A stretch of DNA of 37,689 bases from Sphingobacteriales bacterium (GTDB taxonomy: Bacteria > Bacteroidota > Bacteroidia > Sphingobacteriales > Sphingobacteriaceae). The stretch is taken from contig JAAFJW010000014.1 in NCBI GenBank assembly GCA_013298995.1, positions 1 to 37,689 of the forward strand, written 5' to 3'. The notes beneath the pieces were generated by a model. It did no database searches, had not been told where the DNA came from, and saw nothing but the letters and a program-made list of their open reading frames with translations. The position numbers and the translations under genes are program-made. How positions within the stretch are numbered: position 1 is the stretch's first letter; each line of letters starts with the position of its first letter. Below, piece after piece: positions 22,684 through 33,187 of this stretch.

Positions 22684-25600
22684 TTACCTTAACAAATAAA
22701 TTTTTCCGATATTTTTATTAAACATGGCATCGCCTTCTGTTTTGCGGCGACCCATTTGTGCATCGTCGTAATTTTTTATGCTTACTTTATAAAAGTAAAC
22801 GCCATTGGCTAGCCTATCGCCATATTGGTCGGTACCATCCCATGTAAAATCGGATATATTATTACCGCATCTGATATTACCGAGTTCGTTTTTAAATACT
22901 TCGCGTATTACCTTGCCTGTGGCGGTAAATATGGTAACCTTTATATCGTCGGGTATTCTCATCCCGGTAAGGGTAAACACAAAACGCATACTATTGGTAC
23001 AGGGGTTGGGGTAAGGGTAAAAGTTTGATATTTCTGATTTGTTAATACACTCAAAGTTTATGGTATAATCGTTGGTGGTATTGTAGTTTCCGCTGGCATC
23101 TTTGCTACGCACTTTTAGGGTGTAAATACCATCTTCAAAAGGGCTTGCGTTAATGTATTGTACGGTTAATTTGTTTACACCTGTACTTGTAGAGGCTTTT
23201 ATTTTTAGCTGATTACTTGCGTAATATATGCGGTTATATTTGCTATCGTCTTGTTTTTTAATATAAACTTCTACTAGCGAGGTATCGGCATTGCCTAATA
23301 GCAAAAACTTATTATCATCAATAGTGGTAATGCTAATGGTAGGCTGTGGCGATACAATTTCGCCATTAATAATATTTTTACCATCAAACACTACGTTTAC
23401 CAAGGGCTCTTTTAAATCTTTATCAACGGTATATTCTTTGGTAAGGATATTGTTAAAGGGGTATAATTCTAGCTCGTTACGGGTTTGTAATTGTAGTTTT
23501 AAATTATTTTTACCGCCCAATCCTTTGGTGGTATAGGCAAGTTTTATGGTGGTGCTGGTATTAGGTGCAAGTTTGGGCAGGCTAATAAGGGGTTTGGTTA
23601 GCATCGTTTTATCGGCTTTAAGTATTGTAGGTACAATATTCATCGCTTCTGTTTCGTAAGCCGATAGGTTGCTTATGCCAATTTCCCAATGGGTGCTATC
23701 GCCCTCTTGCACTGTTAAGGATTTAAAAATATCTTTAAATTCGGGGTTAAATGTTAGCTCGGGAACGGGCTGATATATGATGCGCCAATATTTTAAATCG
23801 GGAATATCTAAATCCACTTTATCTAAAATATCGGCTTTAATTTTTATGTAAGGATAAATTGCTGCGTTTATGTTTGATATATCTACTAGGGTATTGTTTA
23901 TATTTTTTGATAAAGTGGTTTCTTTTCCATCGGCAGCTACGCCTATAATGCTGTATGTTACCACATCGGCTCCTTTTTTATAAAAATCGAAACCTGCTGT
24001 TTTCCATACTTTTGCGGGGCCTATTTTTTCGGATACAATAAAGCCATTGTTAAAATTATAAGTGTAGGCTTTGGTAAACCTAATTAATTGAGAGCGGGCT
24101 GGTACGGCCGAGGCATAATCGGCGGTAACCTCTTCGGCCGAACCTGGTGCAGCTCCTTTTGCGCCCCAAAACATGTAGGGTTCGCCATTATTTACTAAAT
24201 CAAACTTATTTAGCCCAATAGAGCGAAGTGCATTTTTGGCATAAGCAGGTAACTGATTTATGGTAATATTTAAACCATTTATTCCCATTACATAATAGCC
24301 ATTGGGTATTTGGTTAATATAAGCAACCATCGAATCTACTTGTATAGGGTCGTTAATATCCCAAAAAAACTGCCCCGAGTAGCCATTTACTGGATAAAGC
24401 CCCGCTTTAAAATTATAAGGACTTGGGTAACTAAAAATATTATCAAAAATTTTGTTGTCGTAAGCAGCGATAGAAAAACCCAAAAAATCAGGGTTATTAT
24501 AAGCTATTGCATCCTGCCCACGTACCCTTAACCGCCTTTCGTTTGCATTAGAGGCATCATCGCCACGGGTTTGGATGGTGGTAAAAAACAAATTGGTAAA
24601 AAAGCTAAATTTACCTGTATTGCTATCAAAATTAATGTTTTTTAAATCCATGTTTTGCAGCTGTGCGCTATGCGAAATATTTATCCCATCGGCTGTATTG
24701 GGCAAATAGGTAAACGATGCTGTGGACCAAGCGCCGCCTTTATCAAGTGGTGCATTAATACGAGCCCGCCAAAAATATACCTTACCTGCTTCGAAAGCTA
24801 TATTAGGCATCCATTTGGGTAATAAACCCGTAGCAATAATGGGCGATTTTTTTACAAAGTTGCTATTAAACGATGGTAAAGTATCTATCTCGAAAAAATA
24901 CTCGGCATTTTTGGTATATAAATCATCGGGTTCGGCTTCTAACGAAACGGTACTTGTTGCCACAATCCCCTTGTTTATGGGGTATATTAAATTGATACCA
25001 TTGCCAGGCAAAAATATATCTAGCGAGGCTTGGTTATTGTTTTCATTGAGTTCGTTTATTTTGTTATCGGGGTCTAGTTGTACGGTAATTTTATTGTTTC
25101 CTGTGGCTACTATACCCTCGTTGCTTAATGTTATGGATACCGTATCGGTATTGTAAACGGGTTTAACCTTAAAATTAGGTATTTGCACAACCGAGTTATC
25201 GGCTAATGTGCGGGTAACTTTAACAACCACACTATCACGTATTGCCTTGCCTGGGTTTTCGATTTTTAGTTTTAATGATAGTGTAGCTAAGCTCGAATTT
25301 TGATTATTAGTGGTAGCAAATAAAAAAGCGTTTTTGGTTTCATAATCGGGCTTGGTGGGGCTATAAAATGTTACGGCTGGGTCGCCCACAAAAATATATT
25401 GGCGTGTATGCGCCTCGTTTAAAGCGTTACCTACATTTTGGTACGCTTTTAAACCTTTTTTAAAGCCCGAACTTATTGATTCGCCATAACTATCTTTAAA
25501 CCAATTTTTATAAAATAAAGAAGTAGCCCCATATAATTCGCTACCAACGCCTTCGCTGGTTGTTGCTATCCAAGCAATGCCACCATAATCTTTTTGCATA

Positions 25601-27606
25601 ATAAACTGCTCGGCCATTGAGTTCGAAAAATCAAAAATATCGCCTGTGCTACACCCATTTACTATATAAACACTTGGTTTGTTTTTGTTATCGTAGTTTT
25701 TGGCTAGGCCAAATGATATTTCGGTACCTGTAGATGCACCATGCCCGAAATAAGAAATTAAAGCAAGCCCTCTGTTGGTTTCGCGTATTACCCTTTCGGT
25801 TTGGTTTTCGGTAATGGGTGTATTTATATTTTTTTTGATGTTGGATAGCTTAGCACCAAAGTTTTCGGCTTTCGCATTATCAAAAAAACGGCTTTGATAT
25901 AATGCAAAATCTTCATTTTCGCTTATGGTTTTTCCGCCCGATATATGTAAAATATTTTTACGCCATAACGAATCGGGAAGCTGGTTGTAAATTTTTAATT
26001 TGCTTAAGTAATTGTCTATATCTTGGTTGTTAATAGCGGGTATTCGGCCTGTAATTAGCCCAGGCTCTAGTACCGATCCATTTAAGCCCGATGTTAACAT
26101 ATTATCTGATGGTGGGTAACCAATGGTAGGCACATAATCTGTCGCCATACTTTTTTTGGAATACTCGGCACCATTACCTAGTAATAACAAATAAACAGGT
26201 TTTGTGGCACCTTTATCTAAACCCCACTTAACAAAATTTCTGATAGCCAATGGATGGTGAAATCCATAATAAAATTCGTTATATAAATCATCGGTATAGG
26301 CCAATACGGTGGCTAAGTTTCGGGTTTCGTTATACGTTTTATAAGCCTCCGCCCCAGCGCTAAAATTTTTATTAGATACAATTAAAAATGGTTTTACATC
26401 ATTAATGCTAAAGTTTTTAAATGTAACAGGCTCGGTTATAACGGGGTTGCTGGTGTTTAAATCGGCTAAAATATATTTTACATCCACTTTTGCATCCAAC
26501 ACAAATTCGGCGTTTCCATTGTTTTTGGTTTCGGTATAAATGGTATTATTGCTATTGTCTAAAATAATGGCATTGGCAATATTGCTGTTGGTAAATTTTA
26601 AATAGCTATTTATTTGGGTGGGATTTAAGCCGAACGTTAAACCACTTATCCCACTTATATCCAATAAACGGGGGTAGCTAATATCAATATAAGCAGGTAC
26701 TTGAAAATCGGTAAAGTTTACACTTGTAGTTAAATCATCCACCGACGAAAAATTAATACTGCTTATAGCTGGTAAATTACCTAAAGCTACTTTTTTTTGC
26801 TGTTTTACAATATTATAGTTCCTAAAAACCGAATCGCAAATGGTTACATTATTAGCTGTAATTTTTAAATGATGGTTTCCTCTGATATTGCCCGAGTTAG
26901 AACTAGAACGCCCTGCAACATAAAATGATACATTAGTTTCTAAATTTGTATTGGCAGCGTAGCTTGGTGTGTTCAAATTGTAACTTGCTGTTTGCCCACG
27001 GCCATAAGTTTCGCCCAAATATCCTTCACCAGCTATATAATCCGAGTACGTAATTACATCAAAAATATAAGCACCAGGGTAGTATTTGTTCGAAAAATTT
27101 AGCCTGCTATTGGCTATTACATAACCCTCGGGAGTTAAACCACTGTTGCTTATCGTTTTATTTTGATACCTTAAACCGTTTTCGGTTTCGCTATACGTTA
27201 AAAAATAATAGTTAACATCTTCAAATAAACTTACCTCATCATTAGGTAAATCGTTAGGGTTTTTATATAATATTTTATCTAAGCTAGCATCGTTGGCTTG
27301 GCCGTAAAAAATAATATTATCGGTATTGCTAAAAGTAGTTTGATTGCCGCTCACCATAATTGCCACCTGTTTACCTTTATTAAATAGCTGTAATTTTTTA
27401 GGGTCGATGGTATTTAGCGTTAAGCCCGCTTGTACTATTTGGTTGTAGGTAATGTTATACAAGCCATCGGCACTTATTTTAATTTTCACATATTTTTGCG
27501 ATGGTTTTATCCACTCGTTACCTAGCTGGGCATGGGCGGTATAATGCGTAATTACACTAAAAACAAACAGTAGTGCAAGGCACTTTTTAATTGTACGATG
27601 AATCAT
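22684..27606 (-). CDS. C25-family cysteine peptidase, type IX secretion sortase PorU/PorU2-like
   Basis: This 1640-aa protein has a signal peptide (about residues 1-26, cleavage near AHAQ), a gingipain-type C25 catalytic domain and C-terminal beta-sandwich domains. The catalytic dyad is visible as His622 (ISYFGHGAS) and Cys652 (YIVNGCSTGDIF), spaced about 30 residues apart as in gingipains. The last ~100 residues are a FlgD-like Ig fold (VTIFTATGKVI, FTWDGTDQYGDRLANGVYFYKV) ending in IGKIYLLR, a sorting-domain-like tail. PorU at the cell surface removes C-terminal sorting signals from type IX cargo and attaches them to lipopolysaccharide. Classical PorU is about 1100-1300 aa; this one is longer because of CARDB/Ig-like insertions (about residues 770-1480), as in the proteins called PorU2. 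No PorV gene is next to it. Whether it is the sortase or a paralogue is open. Confidence 0.85.
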   Translation of the reverse strand: MIHRTIKKCLALLFVFSVITHYTAHAQLGNEWIKPSQKYVKIKISADGLYNITYNQIVQAGLTLNTIDPKKLQLFNKGKQVAIMVSGNQTTFSNTDNIIFYGQANDASLDKILYKNPNDLPNDEVSLFEDVNYYFLTYSETENGLRYQNKTISNSGLTPEGYVIANSRLNFSNKYYPGAYIFDVITYSDYIAGEGYLGETYGRGQTASYNLNTPSYAANTNLETNVSFYVAGRSSSNSGNIRGNHHLKITANNVTICDSVFRNYNIVKQQKKVALGNLPAISSINFSSVDDLTTSVNFTDFQVPAYIDISYPRLLDISGISGLTFGLNPTQINSYLKFTNSNIANAIILDNSNNTIYTETKNNGNAEFVLDAKVDVKYILADLNTSNPVITEPVTFKNFSINDVKPFLIVSNKNFSAGAEAYKTYNETRNLATVLAYTDDLYNEFYYGFHHPLAIRNFVKWGLDKGATKPVYLLLLGNGAEYSKKSMATDYVPTIGYPPSDNMLTSGLNGSVLEPGLITGRIPAINNQDIDNYLSKLKIYNQLPDSLWRKNILHISGGKTISENEDFALYQSRFFDNAKAENFGAKLSNIKKNINTPITENQTERVIRETNRGLALISYFGHGASTGTEISFGLAKNYDNKNKPSVYIVNGCSTGDIFDFSNSMAEQFIMQKDYGGIAWIATTSEGVGSELYGATSLFYKNWFKDSYGESISSGFKKGLKAYQNVGNALNEAHTRQYIFVGDPAVTFYSPTKPDYETKNAFLFATTNNQNSSLATLSLKLKIENPGKAIRDSVVVKVTRTLADNSVVQIPNFKVKPVYNTDTVSITLSNEGIVATGNNKITVQLDPDNKINELNENNNQASLDIFLPGNGINLIYPINKGIVATSTVSLEAEPDDLYTKNAEYFFEIDTLPSFNSNFVKKSPIIATGLLPKWMPNIAFEAGKVYFWRARINAPLDKGGAWSTASFTYLPNTADGINISHSAQLQNMDLKNINFDSNTGKFSFFTNLFFTTIQTRGDDASNANERRLRVRGQDAIAYNNPDFLGFSIAAYDNKIFDNIFSYPSPYNFKAGLYPVNGYSGQFFWDINDPIQVDSMVAYINQIPNGYYVMGINGLNITINQLPAYAKNALRSIGLNKFDLVNNGEPYMFWGAKGAAPGSAEEVTADYASAVPARSQLIRFTKAYTYNFNNGFIVSEKIGPAKVWKTAGFDFYKKGADVVTYSIIGVAADGKETTLSKNINNTLVDISNINAAIYPYIKIKADILDKVDLDIPDLKYWRIIYQPVPELTFNPEFKDIFKSLTVQEGDSTHWEIGISNLSAYETEAMNIVPTILKADKTMLTKPLISLPKLAPNTSTTIKLAYTTKGLGGKNNLKLQLQTRNELELYPFNNILTKEYTVDKDLKEPLVNVVFDGKNIINGEIVSPQPTISITTIDDNKFLLLGNADTSLVEVYIKKQDDSKYNRIYYASNQLKIKASTSTGVNKLTVQYINASPFEDGIYTLKVRSKDASGNYNTTNDYTINFECINKSEISNFYPYPNPCTNSMRFVFTLTGMRIPDDIKVTIFTATGKVIREVFKNELGNIRCGNNISDFTWDGTDQYGDRLANGVYFYKVSIKNYDDAQMGRRKTEGDAMFNKNIGKIYLLR

Positions 27607-27698
27607 TTTTCAAATATATGCAACAAGTTTGGAATTGATTTTCACAAACTCGACCTTATTTATACCTTTATAGCTTAAAATCAAATATACTAATAGCA

Positions 27699-29921
27699 TT
27701 GGAAACTCAAACCCTTACCACCCTACAAACTGCAAAAGATTTAGGTTTACTTGAAATTGAATACGTTAAAATTATAGAAATATTGGGTAGAGTCCCAAAT
27801 TTTACCGAACTATCTATTTTTTCGGTCATGTGGAGCGAACATTGCTCGTACAAAAACTCTATTGTATGGCTAAAAACTTTACCCAAAGATGGGCCACGTA
27901 TGCTTGCCAAAGCTGGCGAAGAAAACGCTGGCATGGTTGATTTGGGCGACGGTATTGGCTGTGTTTTTAAAATCGAATCGCACAATCACCCATCGGCTTT
28001 AGAGCCTTACCAAGGTGCTGCCACTGGGGTGGGAGGTATAAACCGCGATATATTTACCATGGGCGCAAGGCCAATAGCACAATTAAATTCTTTACGTTTT
28101 GGCAACCCAAATCACCCAAAAACACAATGGTTAATTAAAGGCGTGGTAAAAGGCATTGGCGATTATGGCAACGCATTTGGCATACCAACCGTGGGTGGCG
28201 AAGTTTTCTTCGACGATTGTTACCACGTAAATCCGTTGGTAAACGCCATGTCGGCAGGTATCGTAAAAGCGGGCGAAACCGTTTCGGCAACCTCGTATGG
28301 TGTGGGCAATCCAGTATATATTGTAGGCTCGGCAACGGGTAAAGATGGCATACACGGTGCAGCATTTGCTTCAAAAAACATAAGTGCCGATAGCATAAAC
28401 GATTTGCCAGCCGTACAAGTAGGCGACCCTTTTCAAGAAAAATTATTGTTAGAAGCCACACTCGAAGTGATAAAAACAGGTGCCGTAATTGGTATGCAAG
28501 ATATGGGTGCGGCAGGTATTATCTGCTCTAACTCCGAAATGAGTGCCAAAGGCGAACACGGAATGCGCATACATTTAGACAAAGTACCAACCCGACAAGC
28601 CAATATGCAACCTTTCGAGATTTTACTTTCCGAGTCGCAAGAACGGATGCTAATTGTAGTTGAAAAAGGCCGAGAAAAAGATGTAGAAGCCGTTTTTGAA
28701 AAATGGGATTTAAACTGTGCCATTATTGGCGAAGTTACCGATACCAAACGTTTAGAATATTTTGTAGATGGCGTTTTAGTAGCCGATGTACCCGCACACG
28801 ATTTAGTTTTAGGCGGCGGCGCACCAGTTTATCACCGCGAGTATAAAGAACCTGCTTATTTCCAAGAGTTTAAAAAATTTAAAATTGAGGATGTTGCCCA
28901 GCCCGAAGATTTAACTTTGGTAGCCCAACACTTAATATCGCACCCAAATATTGCCTCAAAAAATTGGGTAACCAGCCAATACGATAGCATGGTAGGTACC
29001 GCAACCGTTACCACCAATAAACCCAGCGATGCCGCCATTGTAGCCGTAAAAGATACCGAGAAAGCCATTGTGCTAACCGTAGATTGTAACTCACGCTATG
29101 TAAACGCCGACCCTGAAACAGGTTGTGCCATAGCCGTTGCCGAAGCTGCCCGCAACATTACCTGTGCCGGTGGCGAACCTGTGGCAATAACGAATTGTTT
29201 AAATTTTGGCAACCCAAATGTACCCGAAGTTTTTTGGCAGTTTGTAAGTGCCATTAAAGGGATGAGTACCGCTTGTACAAAATTTGAAACTCCAGTAACG
29301 GGTGGTAATGTATCGTTTTACAACCAATCGAGCGATGAAGGCCCTGTTTTCCCAACACCAACTATTGGTATGCTAGGCGTAATGGATACCTTAGATAATA
29401 TAATGACGCTGGATTTTAAAGCCGAAGGCGATTTAATTTACCTAGTAGGGCAATCCGTTAATTGTATAGCTTCGTCGCAATATTTGGCTTCGTACCATAA
29501 TATTTCAAAATCTCCAGCTCCTTATTTTGATTTGGATAAGGAGTATGCTATGCACCAAGTTATCAAGCAATTAATTAATCAAAAATTAATACAATCGGCA
29601 CACGATGTAGCCGATGGTGGTTTATATATTGCTTTGCTAGAATCGGCTATGCCAAACCATTTAGGCTTTAGTATAGATACCGATGACGAAATACGCAAAG
29701 ATGCTTTCTTATTTGGCGAAGCACAAGGCCGTGTAGTGGTAAGTATTAAACCAGCAAACCAAGAGGCTTTTATAGAGTTAATGGCAACATCCGATACCGA
29801 ATTTAGCTTATTGGGTACCGTAACCAATGGCGATTTATTGGTTGATGCACAAAACTTTGGCAATGTGCTAACAAGTAAAAATGTTTATAATAATGTATTG
29901 GGCAACATAATGAATAATTAA
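27699..29921 (+). CDS. purL: phosphoribosylformylglycinamidine synthase subunit PurL (TTG start)
   Basis: This 740-aa protein is the small-type PurL, the ATP-dependent synthase that converts FGAR to FGAM in step 4 of purine synthesis, working in the cytoplasm with PurQ and PurS. Landmarks include [22 protein letters not shown] near the N-terminus, the conserved [33 protein letters not shown], and [23 protein letters not shown] and HDVADGGL in the second half. The only start that gives the family N-terminus ([21 protein letters not shown]) is TTG at 27699. The frame has no ATG between there and MWSEHC and is open back to a TGA at 27636, and no Shine-Dalgarno sequence is seen. It is monocistronic: porU diverges on one side, and a terminator follows at 30064. 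Confidence 0.95.
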   Translation: METQTLTTLQTAKDLGLLEIEYVKIIEILGRVPNFTELSIFSVMWSEHCSYKNSIVWLKTLPKDGPRMLAKAGEENAGMVDLGDGIGCVFKIESHNHPSALEPYQGAATGVGGINRDIFTMGARPIAQLNSLRFGNPNHPKTQWLIKGVVKGIGDYGNAFGIPTVGGEVFFDDCYHVNPLVNAMSAGIVKAGETVSATSYGVGNPVYIVGSATGKDGIHGAAFASKNISADSINDLPAVQVGDPFQEKLLLEATLEVIKTGAVIGMQDMGAAGIICSNSEMSAKGEHGMRIHLDKVPTRQANMQPFEILLSESQERMLIVVEKGREKDVEAVFEKWDLNCAIIGEVTDTKRLEYFVDGVLVADVPAHDLVLGGGAPVYHREYKEPAYFQEFKKFKIEDVAQPEDLTLVAQHLISHPNIASKNWVTSQYDSMVGTATVTTNKPSDAAIVAVKDTEKAIVLTVDCNSRYVNADPETGCAIAVAEAARNITCAGGEPVAITNCLNFGNPNVPEVFWQFVSAIKGMSTACTKFETPVTGGNVSFYNQSSDEGPVFPTPTIGMLGVMDTLDNIMTLDFKAEGDLIYLVGQSVNCIASSQYLASYHNISKSPAPYFDLDKEYAMHQVIKQLINQKLIQSAHDVADGGLYIALLESAMPNHLGFSIDTDDEIRKDAFLFGEAQGRVVVSIKPANQEAFIELMATSDTEFSLLGTVTNGDLLVDAQNFGNVLTSKNVYNNVLGNIMNN

Positions 29922-30063
29922 TTGAGCATTTTGCGGGTTTAAGTTTTAACTAATTATATGTAACATTTTGTTATAGATAATTTTTTATAATTTAAAAAAC
30001 AGGAAACATCTTGCTATCGTCATCACTTTGTTGCCCCCAAAAAAGCCATTTTTTAAACTTTTA

Positions 30064-30098
30064 AACTTGCCAAATTTTTAAACTTGGCAAGTTTTTTA
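30064..30098 (+). terminator. terminator after purL
   Basis: A 10-bp stem, AACTTGCCAA with TTGGCAAGTT, encloses 10 bases and is followed by six T residues on the plus strand. It ends just before the stop codon of the convergent DinB-like gene at 30103. It should stop purL transcription; the minus-strand tail is less T-rich, so action in that direction is weaker. Confidence 0.8.
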
Positions 30099-30102
30099 AA
30101 AA

Positions 30103-30618
30103 CTACTTTTTCAAATACTTTTCTTTAATGGTATTTATGTGATGGTCGGCATGGCCAGCAATAATATATAGCAAAGCACCCACCGAAACCGTATGCCCAT
30201 TGGCTATACCTTTCTTTTTGCAGTCGGCATCTTTTAGTGATTTAAAAAAAAAGAGGTGCGCTTGGCGTAAAATCAAAAATTCATCTACCAAATCGTCGTA
30301 ACTTAGGGCATCAATATTGGTATTGGCTACGTAAGCATCATGGTCGAAACCTTCGAGTTCGGTGCTATCGTTTTTAGAAAAACGCATAGCTCTGTAAACC
30401 ATTACTCTTTCGGTATCAATTAAATGTGCTAATATTTGTTTTATTGTCCATTTGCCTTCTGCGTAAGCAAATTCTCTTTTTTCGTGGGGTATATCTACAA
30501 AAAAATCGTCGATGGTATTTATTTGATTTTTTAATTTTCTTTGGATATCCATGTTACCTACCAATGAAATGTAGGGTTGGTAAAAAGGTGCGTACTCGTT
30601 AGTTGATGGTTGATACAT
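30103..30618 (-). CDS. DinB family protein (putative metal-dependent hydrolase fold)
   Basis: The 171-aa protein has the four-helix bundle pattern of the DinB/YfiT family, with the three metal-binding histidines in the expected places: His65 in ILAHLIDTERVMVYRA, His156 and His160 (or 159) in AGHADHHINTIKE. The region GKWTIKQILAHLID is typical. Family members are thiol- or metal-dependent enzymes of uncertain substrate; several are thiol transferases in other groups. The start codon overlaps the end of the histidine kinase gene by 20 bp, so the two are co-expressed. A substrate cannot be predicted. Confidence 0.87.
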   Translation of the reverse strand: MYQPSTNEYAPFYQPYISLVGNMDIQRKLKNQINTIDDFFVDIPHEKREFAYAEGKWTIKQILAHLIDTERVMVYRAMRFSKNDSTELEGFDHDAYVANTNIDALSYDDLVDEFLILRQAHLFFFKSLKDADCKKKGIANGHTVSVGALLYIIAGHADHHINTIKEKYLKK

Positions 30619-31804
30619 ATTTTAAACTGCTTTTTAATATTATTCTAAATGTGGTTCCTTTGCCAAGGTCTGATTCTTTTACAAATATATGCCCATTGTG
30701 GTAATTTTCGATAATTCTTTTTGCTAAAGATAAGCCTAAGCCCCAGCCCCGTTTTCGGGTGGTAAAGCCAGGTTCAAATACGGTTTCGAATTTTGATTTT
30801 GGTATTCCTTTTCCATTATCGCTAATATCAATATACACTTGTTCTTTTACCATGTTTTCTTGGATATTGATAGTAATTTTTCCTTTTCCATCAATGGCAT
30901 TTACAGCATTTTTAAGGATGTTTTCTATCACCCAATCAAACAGTTGTAGGTTTAAAAGTGCTTCGATATCTTGTTGGCCTCGTATCTCAAAAATTATTTT
31001 ATCCGATACCCGAACTTTAAAATAGGCTACATAATCATCAATAAGGGTATAAGCACTTTGGCTGCTAAGTTTAGGTATCGACCCGATTTTGGAAAACCTA
31101 TCGGCCACAATTTCCAATCGTTTTACATCGTTTTCCATTTGTAAAATTAATGGGTCGTGTTCGGCATCATATTTTTCTTTTAATAACTCGGTCCATGCCA
31201 TTAGTGATGATATGGGTGTGCCCAATTGATGTGCGGTTTCTTTAGCTAGGCCTACCCATACTTGGTTTTGCTCGTTACGCCTTGCCGAGTTAAAAACATA
31301 ATAGGCTAGGCTTAAAAAAACAGCAATCAATAACAATTGGATATAAGGAAAAATACGTAATTGGGTTAATAGTGCGCTATCTTTAAAGTAAACATGGTTT
31401 TTAATTCCCGAAAACTGTAAAGGTATAGGTGGATGCTGGGCTTTCATTTCCTTAAGTTCACGCTCAAAATAGGCGGGATCGTATTTTTTAAAACTGCTTT
31501 CGTTTTTATAATAGGTTTTGGTGCTATCCATGCCTTGGTAGGTAATAATCGAATCTTTTTCGGAGGTTACAATAGCGGGTACTTGCAGGCTATCACGCAC
31601 TAGGGAAAGAAAATTCATGGTTTCGTCGTTATCGGTTACAAACATATTTTTGATGCTTTGCGCCCACACTACGGCCCTTATACGCTCGGCTTTAGCAATA
31701 TTTTTAACCAAAAAATTAGTATATAAAAGTGATGATGCAGCAATAATTACTGCAAAAAAAAGCAATATATATTTCCAACTTTTCTTTTTTTGGTAAGGGT
31801 TCAT
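30599..31804 (-). CDS. sensor histidine kinase (orphan)
   Basis: This 401-aa protein has two membrane helices (about residues 12-33 and 152-171) enclosing a periplasmic sensor domain of about 120 residues. A kinase core without a clear HAMP domain follows. The H-box is KETAHQLGTPISS with phospho-acceptor His192; the N-box is VIENILKNAVNAI; the ATP lid has DISDNGKGIP and RGWGLGLSLAKRI. The sensor domain has no family I recognise. No response regulator gene is adjacent; the next gene is DinB-like and overlaps it. The kinase is therefore an orphan whose partner lies elsewhere in the genome, and the signal is unknown. Confidence 0.92.
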   Translation of the reverse strand: MNPYQKKKSWKYILLFFAVIIAASSLLYTNFLVKNIAKAERIRAVVWAQSIKNMFVTDNDETMNFLSLVRDSLQVPAIVTSEKDSIITYQGMDSTKTYYKNESSFKKYDPAYFERELKEMKAQHPPIPLQFSGIKNHVYFKDSALLTQLRIFPYIQLLLIAVFLSLAYYVFNSARRNEQNQVWVGLAKETAHQLGTPISSLMAWTELLKEKYDAEHDPLILQMENDVKRLEIVADRFSKIGSIPKLSSQSAYTLIDDYVAYFKVRVSDKIIFEIRGQQDIEALLNLQLFDWVIENILKNAVNAIDGKGKITINIQENMVKEQVYIDISDNGKGIPKSKFETVFEPGFTTRKRGWGLGLSLAKRIIENYHNGHIFVKESDLGKGTTFRIILKSSLKYVSTIN

Positions 31805-31881
31805 GTTTAAAAAAAAGATGGTTTAACAGGTAAAATACTTAGGCTTTTTGTTTACAAAGTTTAAGTTAAAATGCCTTGGCA

Positions 31882-32790
31882 CTAGTTCCCATTAATCATT
31901 ACTGGCGTACCCTTGGTATTGCCCATAATAATTACTTTAGCATTGGGCGATGTAGCAATTTCTTTTTGTGCCTTTATCATCTCGTACTGTAATTGTTTAT
32001 CAGATAGGCCAGTAGATAATATGCGCTGATAATCGGCAATACCTTGCGCTTCTACCCGTTTACGTTCGGCTTCTTGTTTTTCTTTTTGGAGTACAAAAGT
32101 CATTTTTTGGGCATCTTGCTCGGCGTTTATTTTAGATTCGATGGTGGTTTTCACCGATGCTGGCAGGGTGATGTTACGCACCAGCAGTTGTTCTAATTGT
32201 AGGCCTCGGCTGGTAAAGCTTTTATCAATATATTTATAAATTCGGTTTTGAAACTCATCTCGTTTGGTGGAGTATAATGCCACAGCATCGTAATATACCG
32301 CATTATCTCTGATGGCAGTACGGGCTATTGGGCGTACAATTTTATCTACATAATCAACGCCTATTTGCTGTAAAATACTGGGGGCTTGTGTTGCTTGCAC
32401 CCTAAAAAGTACCGATAAATCTATAACTACTTCGAGCCCATCGGCCGATAATATACGGATAGCATCATCGCCAGCTTTGGTACCTTCATCATGTATGCCC
32501 GACATGGTATAGTTTTGTGTTTTAACATCGAATGTGGTAATTTCTACCAGTGGGTTTACAAAGTTTAAACCACTGGATAGTATATCTTTATCTACTTTAC
32601 CAAATAAGGATTTTACACCTACTTCTCCTGCCTCAATTACTTTAAAGCATGATGTGAGCACACCTATAATTAATAAAACTGGGCCAACTAAAGTAAGTAC
32701 TTTCCCGATTTTGTAGGCGGGGTCTTGCCTTTGCAGTTTCATAAAAAAACCAATTATAAATATGATTACTCCCAAAAAAATGACTACCAT
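31882..32790 (-). CDS. prohibitin-family SPFH-domain membrane protein
   Basis: The 302-aa protein has one or two N-terminal membrane segments (residues 2-17 and 32-50), then a prohibitin/SPFH domain. Characteristic stretches are VIEAGEVGVKSLFGKV, SGLNFVNPLVEITTFDVKTQNYTM, LEVVIDLSVLFRV, and VRPIARTAIRDNAVYYDAVALYST. A long charged helix follows (about residues 215-290, with QKEKQEAERKRVEAQGIADYQRI), the oligomerisation coiled coil. SPFH proteins form large ring assemblies in membranes and often modulate the FtsH protease; no ftsH gene is nearby. Single-gene transcription is likely. Confidence 0.9.
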   Translation of the reverse strand: MVVIFLGVIIFIIGFFMKLQRQDPAYKIGKVLTLVGPVLLIIGVLTSCFKVIEAGEVGVKSLFGKVDKDILSSGLNFVNPLVEITTFDVKTQNYTMSGIHDEGTKAGDDAIRILSADGLEVVIDLSVLFRVQATQAPSILQQIGVDYVDKIVRPIARTAIRDNAVYYDAVALYSTKRDEFQNRIYKYIDKSFTSRGLQLEQLLVRNITLPASVKTTIESKINAEQDAQKMTFVLQKEKQEAERKRVEAQGIADYQRILSTGLSDKQLQYEMIKAQKEIATSPNAKVIIMGNTKGTPVMINGN

Positions 32791-32855
32791 GATATTTAAT
32801 TTTAAGTTTAATTTTTACAGATTATGGCTTACAATATAGCAAGATTTAATTTGTT

Positions 32856-33083
32856 TTATTTTATATTTTTTGAAGCCTGCTTGCTACGTTCGATTGCTTT
32901 GGCTTTCATGTCTTCTTTTATTTGTTTTATCAGCTTTAGCTTATAAAAAACAGTTAAGCCAAATGCAGCTAGGCAAACTATGGGTACTAAATAGTTTGCC
33001 CTTTTAAAAAAATATACTCCCACCACTACCGAAATAATAATGATAAGGTTAAGCATGATATTAAAAATTATTTTTTTACCCAC
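32856..33083 (-). CDS. small two-helix membrane protein, unknown function
   Basis: This 75-aa protein has two hydrophobic helices (about residues 6-25 and 31-48) and then a basic tail with KLKLIKQIKEDMKAKAIERS. The pattern resembles small uncharacterised membrane proteins of Sphingobacteriaceae, but I cannot name the family with confidence. It is preceded by a tract of short tandem repeats at 33110-33154. The compact topology and positive inside tail support a real gene. Confidence 0.6.
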   Translation of the reverse strand: MGKKIIFNIMLNLIIIISVVVGVYFFKRANYLVPIVCLAAFGLTVFYKLKLIKQIKEDMKAKAIERSKQASKNIK

Positions 33084-33109
33084 AAGAATTTGATTTTTGA
33101 TTGTTTGCT

Positions 33110-33154
33110 CACAGATGACACAGATGACACAGATGACACAGATTTACACAGATG
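33110..33154. repeat. 9-bp tandem repeat (CACAGATGA)
   Basis: Three exact copies of CACAGATGA (33110-33136) are followed by a degenerate fourth, CACAGATTTA, and the start of a fifth, CACAGATG. Tracts of this ACAGAT type are frequent in Bacteroidota intergenic regions. It lies 27 bp upstream of the 75-aa gene. Confidence 0.85.
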
Positions 33155-33187
33155 GTATATTTATGATAATATAAAACTATTTTTTAT

